Below the pieces are notes generated by a model, which saw only the letters and a list, made by a program, of their open reading frames with translations, had not been told where the DNA came from and did no database searches. From Geobacter sp. (GTDB lineage Bacteria; Desulfobacterota; Desulfuromonadia; Geobacterales; Geobacteraceae): a stretch of DNA of 43,008 nucleotides. The stretch's first letter is position 1; every line of letters begins with the position of its first letter. Of this stretch, positions 17,979 through 25,684 are shown one piece after another. The position numbers were made by a program, and so were the translations under genes. The DNA lies in contig RPRC01000093.1 of the NCBI GenBank assembly GCA_003857395.1, forward strand, positions 1-43,008, in the 5' to 3' direction.

Positions 17979-18095
17979 CTTTACCAGAGTGAAGCAATTG
18001 CCATTGAATTGAAACACCCGTTGTATGACTTTGACTCAACAACTATCGACCTTTGCCTGTCATTGTTCCCATGGGCCGAGTTTTTGCAAAATCAG
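17979..18095 (+). pseudogene. IS4-family transposase fragment
   Basis: About 39 codons read LYQSEAIAIEL, then HPLYDFDSTTIDLCLS, then LFPWAEFLQ. The FDSTTIDLCLS..FPWA stretch is the first DDE-Asp region of IS4-type transposases (the group with an N-terminal DUF4372), which usually reads ALDSTTIDLCLS..FPWA.F. No start, no second or third catalytic motif and no inverted ends were found, so it is a short relic. It begins 70 bp after the sensor kinase stop and runs up to the convergent small membrane protein gene at 18148. Confidence 0.6.
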
Positions 18096-18147
18096 TGTCC
18101 TCGAAAGGCTTTCCTCAAGTTTCGCGATAAACCAGAAGCTACTTCTT

Positions 18148-18504
18148 TTATTTTCCCTGCTCCGAAGTCTGCGTGGTTTCGCCCTGCATCCCGGAAGATG
18201 TTGGTATCAGCCTGATTGTCTCCGGTGCCGGTGCCGGCGCCTTCCGCGGCGTACCCAGAAAGAAAATTCCAAATCCCAGAATCGCCAGAAGAAACATGAA
18301 AGGGATCAGCGATTCCGCTAACGACCGTGCCGGGGGCATATGGGCTTTACAACTGTGTGTATTGGAAGACCCTGCCTCAGCCGTCGCTTTCCGGGATCCC
18401 GCAGAGCACTGGCCGCAATGGGACGAAGAACTGTCACCCTCTTGCTCGGGCAAGCAGGCACCTGACATCGTACCTTGTTTATCGCAATCTAACTTTCCTG
18501 ACAT
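18148..18504 (-). CDS. Small Cys-rich single-TM protein, unknown function
   Basis: A 118-residue protein I do not recognise. The first 60 residues carry five cysteines (C7, C17, C30, C33, C52, including CGQC) and many Ser/Gly. A single membrane helix follows (about residues 64-84; LIPFMFLLAILGFGIFFLG), then a short Pro/Ala- and Thr-rich tail. The ATG at 18504 has a strong GGAGGG ten bases upstream, which supports a real gene. It sits between two transposase relics. The CxxC pair could bind a metal or form disulfides; no function is claimed. Confidence 0.6.
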   Translation of the reverse strand: MSGKLDCDKQGTMSGACLPEQEGDSSSSHCGQCSAGSRKATAEAGSSNTHSCKAHMPPARSLAESLIPFMFLLAILGFGIFFLGTPRKAPAPAPETIRLIPTSSGMQGETTQTSEQGK

Positions 18505-18720
18505 TTTCGCTCATCCCTCCAAGTCGCGTAACGTACTGTATGGCGGCCCTTTAATACCCGAGCATCGGGCCGCGTCGTGGCAAGGCCCGAACAGATCGCC
18601 ATCCAGGCCGTGTTTCGGCAATCATCTCACAATGCGCCAAAACCCTGTAATGATATTTTCTTTAAAATAGAGGCACCATGAGCTTCGCATCCACATGATG
18701 GGTCACCACATAAGGAGTGA

Positions 18721-19019
18721 ACTCACGGCAATCAACAGTTTCTTGGCCGCCTCCAAAGCTTCCTTTGTCTTCCAACCCTTTGCCGCCTGTAGCAGGAGTA
18801 TTTGCTCGTTACTGAAACCGCTGCATCACCCACTCCAAACGTCTCACCGATCTCCTTAAGCTTCATTCCGCCGTACCGGTGGCAAAGGTGGATACTGATT
18901 TTTCGCCAAAGCACGCTGTCCGCCCCAACCGCTCTTTTCACTGCATCCACGACCTTTTCAATCGAAATGTCACCTTTTTGCAGCTTTGCAGACCCCATCA
19001 ACTGCAGAGATTCATTCAC
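18721..19019 (-). pseudogene. REP-associated tyrosine transposase (RAYT), C-terminal fragment with frameshift
   Basis: The minus-strand frame from 19019 reads KVVDAVKRAVG, ..SVLWRKISIHLCHRYGG, then MKLKEIGETFGVGDAAVS. This matches the DnaA-like C-terminal helix-turn-helix that follows the catalytic domain in Y1-type transposases of this bacterial group. After AVSVTSK the frame runs into a basic, non-homologous tail. The other frame of the same strand continues as LLLQAAKGWKTKEALEAAKK, so a frameshift lies near 18800. The catalytic HUH and Tyr motifs are missing. It is probably a decayed insertion. It starts directly after the stop of the upstream 372-residue gene. Confidence 0.5.
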
Positions 19020-19020
19020 C

Positions 19021-20139
19021 TTAATTCAGGACAATGACTTTTGAGTCTATGAGCTTGTTGGACAGCTTAACTCTAACGTTCACTTTCAGCCGGGTGCCCG
19101 CTGCCAGGTTAAAAGTCCAATAATTGCCGACAACTTGAATGGTTCCGTTGGCGGAAATTTCAACGGGAGTATGAATTGTCGTTCCGGGCATTGCGTTTTC
19201 AAGAACGTAGCCGGTTACAACCACATTGACCGGCGCATTGTTCTGATTCTTGAGAACCGCTGTCCACCTTTTGGTGGCTTGATCCCAAGTAAGATCCTGG
19301 ATGAAAACATCGGGGATCCCCAATCCGTCGTCAGCGATTTCCATCGCATCGAGAAAGTTCTCCTCCCGGGCAGGACAGCAGTTCGGGTTGTCGTATTTTG
19401 CCTTGATCACAAGTGCTCCCGTCGCTTGAGACGTCGTCAAGGTACCCATGAATTTTGCCTTGCCGTTGCCCGGAACCACCTGTGAGAATTCGGTGCCCAC
19501 TGCCTGGGAGTGCGGGACTTTGCTGCCCAGACTCGTCCCGGAGAAAGGCTGGGCGGATACCTTGCATGCATGTGCAGTGAGGTTCTCGATATCGGCGAAC
19601 CAGGTCTTTTTCTTCTGATCGATTTTGGCGGTGACGATCTCGGCTTTCAGCGCAGGAACCTGAAGCGTCCTGCTGTCGAGCTTCTGCCCCTTATACCAGA
19701 TTTCAAGACGGAATTTCCGGGCGCTGAAACAGCGGTTCATCGGTTCCCTGCCCGTCGACATCCGCCCCGGGGCCAGCGTCGTTGCATAATGGACTTCGTG
19801 AATCGCGATTTCCCCAGTGTCCGCCAGGGTCTGAAAAGCCTTGAATCTCGCTTCATTCAGGTTCAACGAAACCAGGCCGGTATTTTTTACCTCATAAAAA
19901 TAGGTCCAGCTGCCGTTAGGTTCGGTTTCCAGTCGCAAGGTCTGAATTTTTAATGCCGGTTTGGGTTTCGGCATTTTTTCCAGCGCTTGCTGGGGTTGCA
20001 GCTGGGTTATTGCAGAGCCGGGATTCTGGATTTTTTCCAGAGTCGAAGAAAACGCAATCCCTGGCAGCCACAGGCATGCCACAACAGCGATCAGAAAATG
20101 TAACAGATAGTTTTGTTTCAAGCTGTGTCTCGTTTTCAT
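19021..20139 (-). CDS. Exported protein of unknown function
   Basis: A 372-residue protein with a clear signal peptide (basic start, hydrophobic YLLHFLIAVVACLWLPGIAFS, cut near residue 31). The mature part looks all-beta. The segments FYEVKNTGLVSLNLNEARF, ADIENLTAHACKVSAQPF, TAVLKNQNNAPVNVVVTGY and VGNYWTFNLAAGTRLKVNVR resemble repeated Ig-like or CARDB-like domains. I see three or four such units and no catalytic motif. Four Cys are present in the mature part. The ATG at 20139 has AAGGAG six bases upstream. It is the third of three same-strand genes for membrane or exported proteins and ends at a transposase relic. It may be a surface or adhesion protein, but this is inference. Confidence 0.75.
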   Translation of the reverse strand: MKTRHSLKQNYLLHFLIAVVACLWLPGIAFSSTLEKIQNPGSAITQLQPQQALEKMPKPKPALKIQTLRLETEPNGSWTYFYEVKNTGLVSLNLNEARFKAFQTLADTGEIAIHEVHYATTLAPGRMSTGREPMNRCFSARKFRLEIWYKGQKLDSRTLQVPALKAEIVTAKIDQKKKTWFADIENLTAHACKVSAQPFSGTSLGSKVPHSQAVGTEFSQVVPGNGKAKFMGTLTTSQATGALVIKAKYDNPNCCPAREENFLDAMEIADDGLGIPDVFIQDLTWDQATKRWTAVLKNQNNAPVNVVVTGYVLENAMPGTTIHTPVEISANGTIQVVGNYWTFNLAAGTRLKVNVRVKLSNKLIDSKVIVLN

Positions 20140-20327
20140 GATTTTCTCCTTAGATATCGTGCCCCAACAGTTTTTGGTTTTTTACAAATATCTTCTTGAA
20201 TTCAATCACTACGTGGTGCACGTGAAATTTGAATTCACCATCAGAAGTAATGAGATTGTAGTTCATCCATTGTTTGAATTTGGAGACGTAATCTCTAAGC
20301 CTTTCCTGACAAAATGAGGCCGGCTGG

Positions 20328-21575
20328 CTACCGGGGCGGCGCGTTTCTCATCCCGCTCTGCATACCGGTATCTGCCGGATCGACCCCGTACGTTCCAAGT
20401 TGTTCGATCTGACTCATCCCTTCTTGACGCATCTGGTACTGGTCGTCATTCATGCCGGGATTGCTCCGGGCACCAATGCTCGCCCCAGTGTCCACATTGG
20501 AACTCCCTGCCCCTGCGCGGTCGCCTTCGCCGGAATTGACCCCGACGGCTCCCGTATCAGGTGCGTTGCCGCGCTCCCGGTTGCGGTTCTGCGGATTAAA
20601 TCCCAATGGATCGTTATTCTGGCCACCTTGGTTATCGACTCCGGGATCCGGGCCAATCCCCCCACCTGATGCCTGCTCCTTTTCTTTCTCCTTGCCGTCA
20701 TCTCCCTTGTCGGAGCTCTTTCCGGAATCGTCATTCTTGCTTTCCGAGGTGTCCTTTTTCCCTGAATCATCCTTCTTGTCGGAAGAAGTTTCCTTTTTCC
20801 CGGAGGAATCTTTCTTGTCCTGGTTCCCTTTTCCGAAACCGCCCGTGGTGTCCTTCTTGCCACCCCGGCCGCCTCCATAGCCCGACCCCTTGTCGTCTTT
20901 CTTGCCGAACAGGCCATCCTGACCCAGCTTTTTGTCCCCCTTGTTGCCTAGCCCTTGATCGTAACCACCGCCCGACTGCCCCAACGGATCGAACTTGCCA
21001 CCCTTGTCGTCGCCGAAAGCTTCTTTGCCGAGAGCTTTTCCACCCGGATCGCCCGGTCCTCCCGGTATGCCCTTCATGTCTTTCATGCCTTCCATGCCAG
21101 ACAATCTCTTGTCACCCAGTTTGCCGCCGGCATAACCAAATCCATCCGACTTCGGGCCAGCATCAAAAGTCTTTTTTTCATCCTTGATTTTTCCGGGCGT
21201 GGACAAGGTGCCTTTCATGTCCTTGACAGAGCCGCCACCGGCACCGGACAGCTTCTTTTTTGCGTCGGCCGTAGCCCCGGCAGATATCTTACCGGTTTTT
21301 TGGGGAACGACGGAACCGGCGGTGGTTCTCACTCCGGCAACCCCTCCGCTCTCACCGCTCCGGCCCTCTCTCGGCATTTCCCGCCCTGCAGCGGGCGCCG
21401 CTTCGCCTCGACGGGACGAACCGGCACTGCCTTCCAAGGCTCCACCCCGGGGGGGAGCTTCCACACCCGGTCTTTCAAAACCATCCAAAGAGGACGCCCG
21501 AGACCCTTCCGGCCAGATAAGAACCAGAATTGCCGCTGCTGTCAGTAGAAGGTAAAAGTAAACTTTGGTTTTCAT
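20328..21575 (-). CDS. Exported low-complexity Gly/Lys/Asp/Ser-rich protein
   Basis: A 415-residue protein. A signal peptide (YFYLLLTAAAILVLIWPEGSRA, cut near residue 28) is followed by an almost fully disordered chain. The first third is Gly/Ala-rich. The middle has GDPGGKALG-like Gly-Pro-Lys repeats. A stretch at about residues 225-300 is built from imperfect KKDDSGKKDTS units, and the C-terminal part is Asn/Gly/Asp-rich. No globular domain is evident. The ATG at 21575 has AAGGAG upstream. It lies 61 bp after the 214-residue membrane protein gene and 188 bp before the next exported protein gene. Similar composition is found in surface, matrix or cell-wall-interacting proteins; nothing here decides between them. 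Confidence 0.7.
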   Translation of the reverse strand: MKTKVYFYLLLTAAAILVLIWPEGSRASSLDGFERPGVEAPPRGGALEGSAGSSRRGEAAPAAGREMPREGRSGESGGVAGVRTTAGSVVPQKTGKISAGATADAKKKLSGAGGGSVKDMKGTLSTPGKIKDEKKTFDAGPKSDGFGYAGGKLGDKRLSGMEGMKDMKGIPGGPGDPGGKALGKEAFGDDKGGKFDPLGQSGGGYDQGLGNKGDKKLGQDGLFGKKDDKGSGYGGGRGGKKDTTGGFGKGNQDKKDSSGKKETSSDKKDDSGKKDTSESKNDDSGKSSDKGDDGKEKEKEQASGGGIGPDPGVDNQGGQNNDPLGFNPQNRNRERGNAPDTGAVGVNSGEGDRAGAGSSNVDTGASIGARSNPGMNDDQYQMRQEGMSQIEQLGTYGVDPADTGMQSGMRNAPPR

Positions 21576-21636
21576 GGAAATCTCCTTTTTATTCGATTGC
21601 GGCCGTATTTGAAGGGGGAGTCTCTCTTATTCTCAA

Positions 21637-22281
21637 CTATAGATACGCGATAACGAATGCCTTAATCTCTCTGACTGGCTTTTTTCGGTAAACTACTACA
21701 TCCACCGTGTCGCCTGCCACACCTTTCTCGATACAATATCCGTCCTTCTCCTCTACGGATTGAACTTTGAACGAATTTGCCCCCGCTATTTCGACAATAA
21801 ACGCGGTAAAAAAATCAACGGTGATCGGTTTTTCCTGTCGTGAGAGGACTTGCAGTGCTTTGACCGTCCTTTCCTTGCGGAATACTCGAAACTCCATCGA
21901 TTCGGTTACATATCTCTGCCACCCCGGATGGGAGGACGAATAAGCCGCATCTAAAGAATTAAGTGGAATTGAGCTCGGCAAGCTGTTTTTTTGTGTTGAG
22001 GATTTCACAGGAGACGGTTGCAGCGCGGCCGAGCTCGACTTCCCTGAAACCACTTTTGCTGGAGATTTGGAACGCGATGGGATTAATACTTCATCGACAT
22101 AGAGATATATTCCGAAACAAATAACCAAAACCACGGGAATCCCAATACCATACCGCAAGCACCAATTCCCTTTGCGCCGCCCGATTGAGGGAGGAAGGTC
22201 AGGCTCCGCATCCTTCCAAACCGTAACGTTGCTTTTCCGCAACTGATTTGCCTTTGCCAGGGCGTCTTCAATTCTGCTCAT
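21637..22281 (-). CDS. Single-TM protein with GspB-like N-terminus, unknown function
   Basis: A 214-residue protein. It opens with MSRIEDALAKANQLRK, a motif shared with GspB/ExeB proteins and exosortase-system kinases (MSxI..AL.KA). One membrane helix (about residues 49-66), a Ser/Pro-rich linker (about 70-105) and a periplasmic C-terminal domain of about 100 residues follow. That domain does not look like the GspB C-terminal domain. The ATG at 22281 has AAGGAC upstream. A strong promoter lies about 240 bases upstream (22528-22556). It is the first gene of the set 22281-19021. An assembly or secretion role for the two exported proteins behind it is possible but unproven. Confidence 0.65.
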   Translation of the reverse strand: MSRIEDALAKANQLRKSNVTVWKDAEPDLPPSIGRRKGNWCLRYGIGIPVVLVICFGIYLYVDEVLIPSRSKSPAKVVSGKSSSAALQPSPVKSSTQKNSLPSSIPLNSLDAAYSSSHPGWQRYVTESMEFRVFRKERTVKALQVLSRQEKPITVDFFTAFIVEIAGANSFKVQSVEEKDGYCIEKGVAGDTVDVVVYRKKPVREIKAFVIAYL

Positions 22282-22527
22282 AATTGTCCTTTATAAGAAG
22301 GAATTTACCAGAGGAGTCAGGATTTCTACATTGCAACTTCAAAGAAAGCGGCCTTGCACTAATTCAGCAAACTTTCTGTGCTTTAGTCAGTTCAAAGGTG
22401 ACCAACCTACCATACGGCTTGTTGGCCAGTTTAACGTCCAACACCCACCAACTCTTTCAGGTATCAACGACCAGCGGCAGTTGAACGCAAACGAACGACA
22501 CCAAAAAGCATCCCCCAATAAAGGTGC

Positions 22528-22556
22528 ACTATATAATTGCTACTCATCATTGTCAA
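22528..22556 (-). promoter_or_regulatory. Strong sigma70 promoter upstream of the unknown exported-protein genes
   Basis: On the minus strand TTGACA (22556-22551), a 17-base spacer and TATAGT (22533-22528): a perfect -35, ideal spacing and five of six -10 bases. It points at the 214-residue gene, with a leader of about 240 bases in which I recognise no RNA motif. Confidence 0.6.
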
Positions 22557-22629
22557 AACAGAATACTACTCCGCGTCAGGAAAATAACTCAAACATGTGG
22601 AACAGCGATACCGTTAATGCAATAAAGCA

Positions 22630-22665
22630 AGAACGTCCACAGCCCACAGAACGTCCCCAGCCCAC
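22630..22665. repeat. Tandem 18-bp repeat, two units
   Basis: AGAACGTCCACAGCCCAC (22630-22647) is followed directly by AGAACGTCCCCAGCCCAC (22648-22665), one mismatch apart. It lies a few bases past the stop of the efflux permease gene. Confidence 0.7.
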
Positions 22666-22671
22666 TACAGA

Positions 22672-23838
22672 TCAGGTCACCCGCAACGCCTCAACGATAT
22701 TTTTCCGGGCAGCCCGAAACGCCGGCAGCACCCCGCCGACAAAACCCATGATGAGAGAAAAGAGCAGGGATTTGTAGAAGATTTCAAAGGTAAGAGTAAA
22801 ACTGAAGGCCAGCTCCGAAAAGGTCTGGAAATTGAGGGTGGAAATAGTGAAGAACTGCAGAAAGGAGGCGAAAAAGAGCCCGATGCAGCCACCGACCAGG
22901 CCAAGCAGCAGGGACTCCATAAGGAAGGCCGCGAGGATACTGCCCCGCTGAAAACCGAGCGCCCGCAGGGTGCCGATCTCGCTGGTACGGTTGGCAACGG
23001 CGGAATACATGGTGATCATGGCGCCGATGATGGCGCCCAGGGAAAAGATCACGGTCAAAGACATACCGAGGATGCGGAGGAATTTAGCCATCACCTCCGA
23101 CTGGTCGGCATAATATTTGGTCTCCCGCCGCGCCTCAAGCGTCAGGCGGGGATCACTCTCAAGCCGTTTTTTCACCGCTTCAAAGGCTGACGAATCGGCC
23201 AGCTTGAAGATCACCGAGGAAAAGACCGGCCGCCGGAAGGCCTGCATGAGCTGATCGGCATCGCCCCAGATCTCCGAGCTGAAAGCGCTGTTGCCCGCAT
23301 CGAAAATCCCCACCACCGTCCAGTCGCGCATGCCGAAGCGCAGATTCTCCCCTACTCCGCCGCCGCGAAAACGCCGGGCAATGCTTGTTCCGGCCATGAT
23401 CTCTGAAGAGCCGGCCTTGGGCATCCGGCCCTGCACCAGCTTTACCTGCGGCCGCAGCAGCAGGGATTCCGGCTGGATCCCACGGATAACCACCTGGGAG
23501 GTTTTATTAGTCCCGCGCTTGGGGAGATTGATCAGCACCAGCAGCTCCTTGGCCAGGAGACGCCGGCTCCGGGCACCGAAGGCAACCTCCGGCTCGGTTT
23601 CGACAATGGCGGCATGGAGACGCTCGATGCCGCTCTGCACCTCCGAAGCCGAACCTTTGCGAATTACGACAACGTTATCCGGGGAACCGGTATCCACCAG
23701 CGTCTTTCTCAACCCCTCGGACAGCATCAAAATCGAGGCAAAGACAAACACCACCAAGGCCATGCCCGAAGCGGTCAGCACGGTCGTCAGGCGCCGGGTC
23801 CAGAGATTGCGGAAGCTGTAGGAAAAGGGGATAGCCAT
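22672..23838 (-). CDS. ABC transporter permease (MacB/FtsX type), second subunit
   Basis: A 388-residue membrane protein. It has an N-terminal helix (about residues 17-40, TVLTASGMALVVFVFASILML), a periplasmic MacB-type core domain (about 45-260), and three C-terminal helices forming the FtsX domain (about 265-380, with NRTSEIGTLRALGFQRGSIL as the coupling segment). Such type VII exporters work by mechanotransmission and do not pass substrate through the membrane. The start is two bases past the stop of the other permease gene. It is the last gene of a four-gene efflux operon with two separate permeases rather than one fused MacB. Confidence 0.9.
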   Translation of the reverse strand: MAIPFSYSFRNLWTRRLTTVLTASGMALVVFVFASILMLSEGLRKTLVDTGSPDNVVVIRKGSASEVQSGIERLHAAIVETEPEVAFGARSRRLLAKELLVLINLPKRGTNKTSQVVIRGIQPESLLLRPQVKLVQGRMPKAGSSEIMAGTSIARRFRGGGVGENLRFGMRDWTVVGIFDAGNSAFSSEIWGDADQLMQAFRRPVFSSVIFKLADSSAFEAVKKRLESDPRLTLEARRETKYYADQSEVMAKFLRILGMSLTVIFSLGAIIGAMITMYSAVANRTSEIGTLRALGFQRGSILAAFLMESLLLGLVGGCIGLFFASFLQFFTISTLNFQTFSELAFSFTLTFEIFYKSLLFSLIMGFVGGVLPAFRAARKNIVEALRVT

Positions 23839-23840
23839 GG

Positions 23841-24998
23841 TTACCCGATCCTCCTCAAACCATCAGCGATACGAATTGTAACCGCTCGCCAGGTGGGAAA
23901 GACCGCCGCAACGATTCCGACGATCAGTGCGGCCGCCAGATCCATATAGATCGTCGAGGTTGCCACGTTAAAAATCGGGAAATAATTTGACAGGGTGCTG
24001 CCGAAGGCCTTGGCAGCGGGATAGGTGAGGGCTATCCCCAACACGCAGCCGGTCATGGTGATCACCAGCGATTCGCCGAAGATCAGGCCGGCAATATGGT
24101 AGCCGCGAAAGCCGAGGGTCTTGAACACCGCGTACTCGCCGATCCTTTCCCGCGCCGTCATGGCCATGGTGTTGGCAACCACCGCCATGATAATAATGAT
24201 AACCACGAACGAAACTAACTGGATAGCGATGACGATTGCCTCGGTCATGGAGATGAAGCCAAGCTGGAAAGCCTTTTCCGTTTCGGTTAGGGTCTCGGCC
24301 AGGGAGTTTTTAAAGGCCCCGTCGATGTCCAGGGCCACATCCGCCGCCCGGTTCGGATTGGTCACCCCGACCATATAGAAGCCCACCTGATTCGCACGCC
24401 GGGGCACGGTCTTTATGATGGTTTCATTCAGGTACTTCCAATTGAAAAACATCTGCGTCTCATCAACCGTTTTGTCCCGCCCGCGGTAGATGCCACGCAG
24501 CACGAACTCCCAGTCACCCGAATAGATGGTTCCCTTCAGGACAATGGTGTCGCCGATCTTCCAGCCGAACCTCTCCGCCAGCTTGCGGCCGACAACGCAA
24601 CCCTTGCGGTCACGGTTGGCCGCGGTCAGCTGCTCAGGCGGGAGGACGAACTCGGGATAAAGTTTCAGATAATTTTCGATCTCCACGGCGAAATTGGGAA
24701 AAAAGTTTTTTTCGTCAATATAGATGCCGCCAAACCAGCTGCCGTAGGATACCGCCTGGACTCCGTTAATCTGGCGGATGCGGTCCTTGTAGGAAATGGG
24801 CAGGGGGAAAACCAGGGAAATGGCATTCCGGGTGACGAGTCGGCTGGCAGACGAGGCGTCGACCCCGGCATACCAAGCGCTGATAACGGTGCGGAGCATG
24901 CCGAACGAAAGGATAGCAATGGTAATGCCGAGAATGGTGAGAGAGGTGCGGAGGCGGTGACGGAAGGCATTTTTCCAGAGTAGCTTACTGAGATGCAT
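23841..24998 (-). CDS. ABC transporter permease (MacB/FtsX type), first subunit
   Basis: A 385-residue paralogue of the next gene. The N-terminal LLWKNAFRHRLRTSLTILGITIAIL segment (written here as helix 1, about residues 8-32) leads to a periplasmic core, then three helices of the FtsX domain with ARERIGEYAVFKTLGFRG near residue 285. The ATG at 24998 overlaps the end of the ATPase gene by 14 bases, so translation is coupled. It pairs with the second permease as a heterodimer with the shared LolD-like ATPase. The substrate is unknown. Confidence 0.9.
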   Translation of the reverse strand: MHLSKLLWKNAFRHRLRTSLTILGITIAILSFGMLRTVISAWYAGVDASSASRLVTRNAISLVFPLPISYKDRIRQINGVQAVSYGSWFGGIYIDEKNFFPNFAVEIENYLKLYPEFVLPPEQLTAANRDRKGCVVGRKLAERFGWKIGDTIVLKGTIYSGDWEFVLRGIYRGRDKTVDETQMFFNWKYLNETIIKTVPRRANQVGFYMVGVTNPNRAADVALDIDGAFKNSLAETLTETEKAFQLGFISMTEAIVIAIQLVSFVVIIIIMAVVANTMAMTARERIGEYAVFKTLGFRGYHIAGLIFGESLVITMTGCVLGIALTYPAAKAFGSTLSNYFPIFNVATSTIYMDLAAALIVGIVAAVFPTWRAVTIRIADGLRRIG

Positions 24999-25680
24999 CG
25001 CTCAATTCACCCTTTTCCAGATACCTGATGACATGGGCCTTCTCGGCCGCACGGGGGTCGTGGGTGACCATGATGATCGTCTTGCCCGATTCCCGGTTGA
25101 GCCGGTCCATCAGGTCGAGGATCTCTCCGGCGGAATGGCGGTCAAGGTCACCGGTCGGCTCGTCGGCCACCAGGATTGTCGGATCGGTAACCACAGCCCG
25201 GGCAATGGCGACCCGCTGCTGCTGACCGCCGGAGAGCTGTGACGGGTAGTGATCCATCCGGTCGGCGAGACCCACCACCCGCAACGCGGTCTCCACATGG
25301 GCGCGCCGTTCCTGCCTCGAAAGCCGGGTCAGGAGGAGCGGCAGTTCGACGTTTTCGAAGGCGGTCAGGACCGGGATCAGATTATAGAACTGGAAGATGA
25401 AGCCGACATGCAGCGAGCGCCAGCGAGCCAGTTCCGTCTCGGCCAGGGTGGTGATTTCCACCCCGTTAATCAGGATGCTGCCGGAATCCGCGCTGTCGAT
25501 CCCGGCCAGGAGATTGAGAAGAGTGCTCTTCCCCGAACCGGACGGCCCCATCAGGGCCAGGAATTCACCGTCGGGAATCTCGAAGGTGATGTCCTCGAGC
25601 ACCGGGATGATCTGACTGCCCCTGCGGTACGATTTGGAAAGATTCCGTATCTGGACTATGGCCCGCTTTGCTTGATTCAT
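24985..25680 (-). CDS. ABC transporter ATP-binding protein (MacB/LolD type)
   Basis: A 231-residue ATPase. It has Walker A GPSGSGKST (near residue 42), Q-loop, signature LSGGQQQRVAIARA, Walker B ILVADEPTGDLD and H-loop TIIMVTHD, all intact. The LDRHSAGEILDLMDRLN segment places it in the LolD/MacB group. I chose the ATG at 25680 (MNQAKRAIVQIRNLSK); the frame extends to 25731 but that overlaps the adaptor gene. It is four bases after the adaptor stop and overlaps the first permease gene by 14 bases. Confidence 0.93.
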   Translation of the reverse strand: MNQAKRAIVQIRNLSKSYRRGSQIIPVLEDITFEIPDGEFLALMGPSGSGKSTLLNLLAGIDSADSGSILINGVEITTLAETELARWRSLHVGFIFQFYNLIPVLTAFENVELPLLLTRLSRQERRAHVETALRVVGLADRMDHYPSQLSGGQQQRVAIARAVVTDPTILVADEPTGDLDRHSAGEILDLMDRLNRESGKTIIMVTHDPRAAEKAHVIRYLEKGELSDASQ

Positions 25681-25684
25681 AGGG

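Larger units (their letters stand above)
22282..22671. other. AT-rich intergenic region with promoter and tandem repeat
   Basis: No gene is supported in this 390-bp stretch. It contains the minus-strand promoter at 22528-22556, a 240-base leader for the 214-residue protein gene, and a two-unit 18-bp tandem repeat (22630-22665) next to the stop of the efflux permease. Base composition is clearly more AT-rich than the flanking operons. Confidence 0.5.

Noticed and set aside
20138..20317. A 59-codon plus-strand frame from ATG at 20138 to TGA at 20315
   Set aside because: It starts on the CATG that is also the start of the opposite-strand gene. It has no ribosome-binding site and lies in AT-rich sequence, so a chance frame is more likely.
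20452..21555. Several plus-strand frames rich in Pro, Ser and Arg
   Set aside because: They are antisense to the low-complexity gene 20328-21575 and reflect its repeats. The minus strand has the signal peptide and AAGGAG.
22282..22520. Riboswitch in the 240-base leader before the 214-residue gene, including c-di-GMP (GEMM) type
   Set aside because: No recognisable GEMM or other conserved core was seen on either strand.
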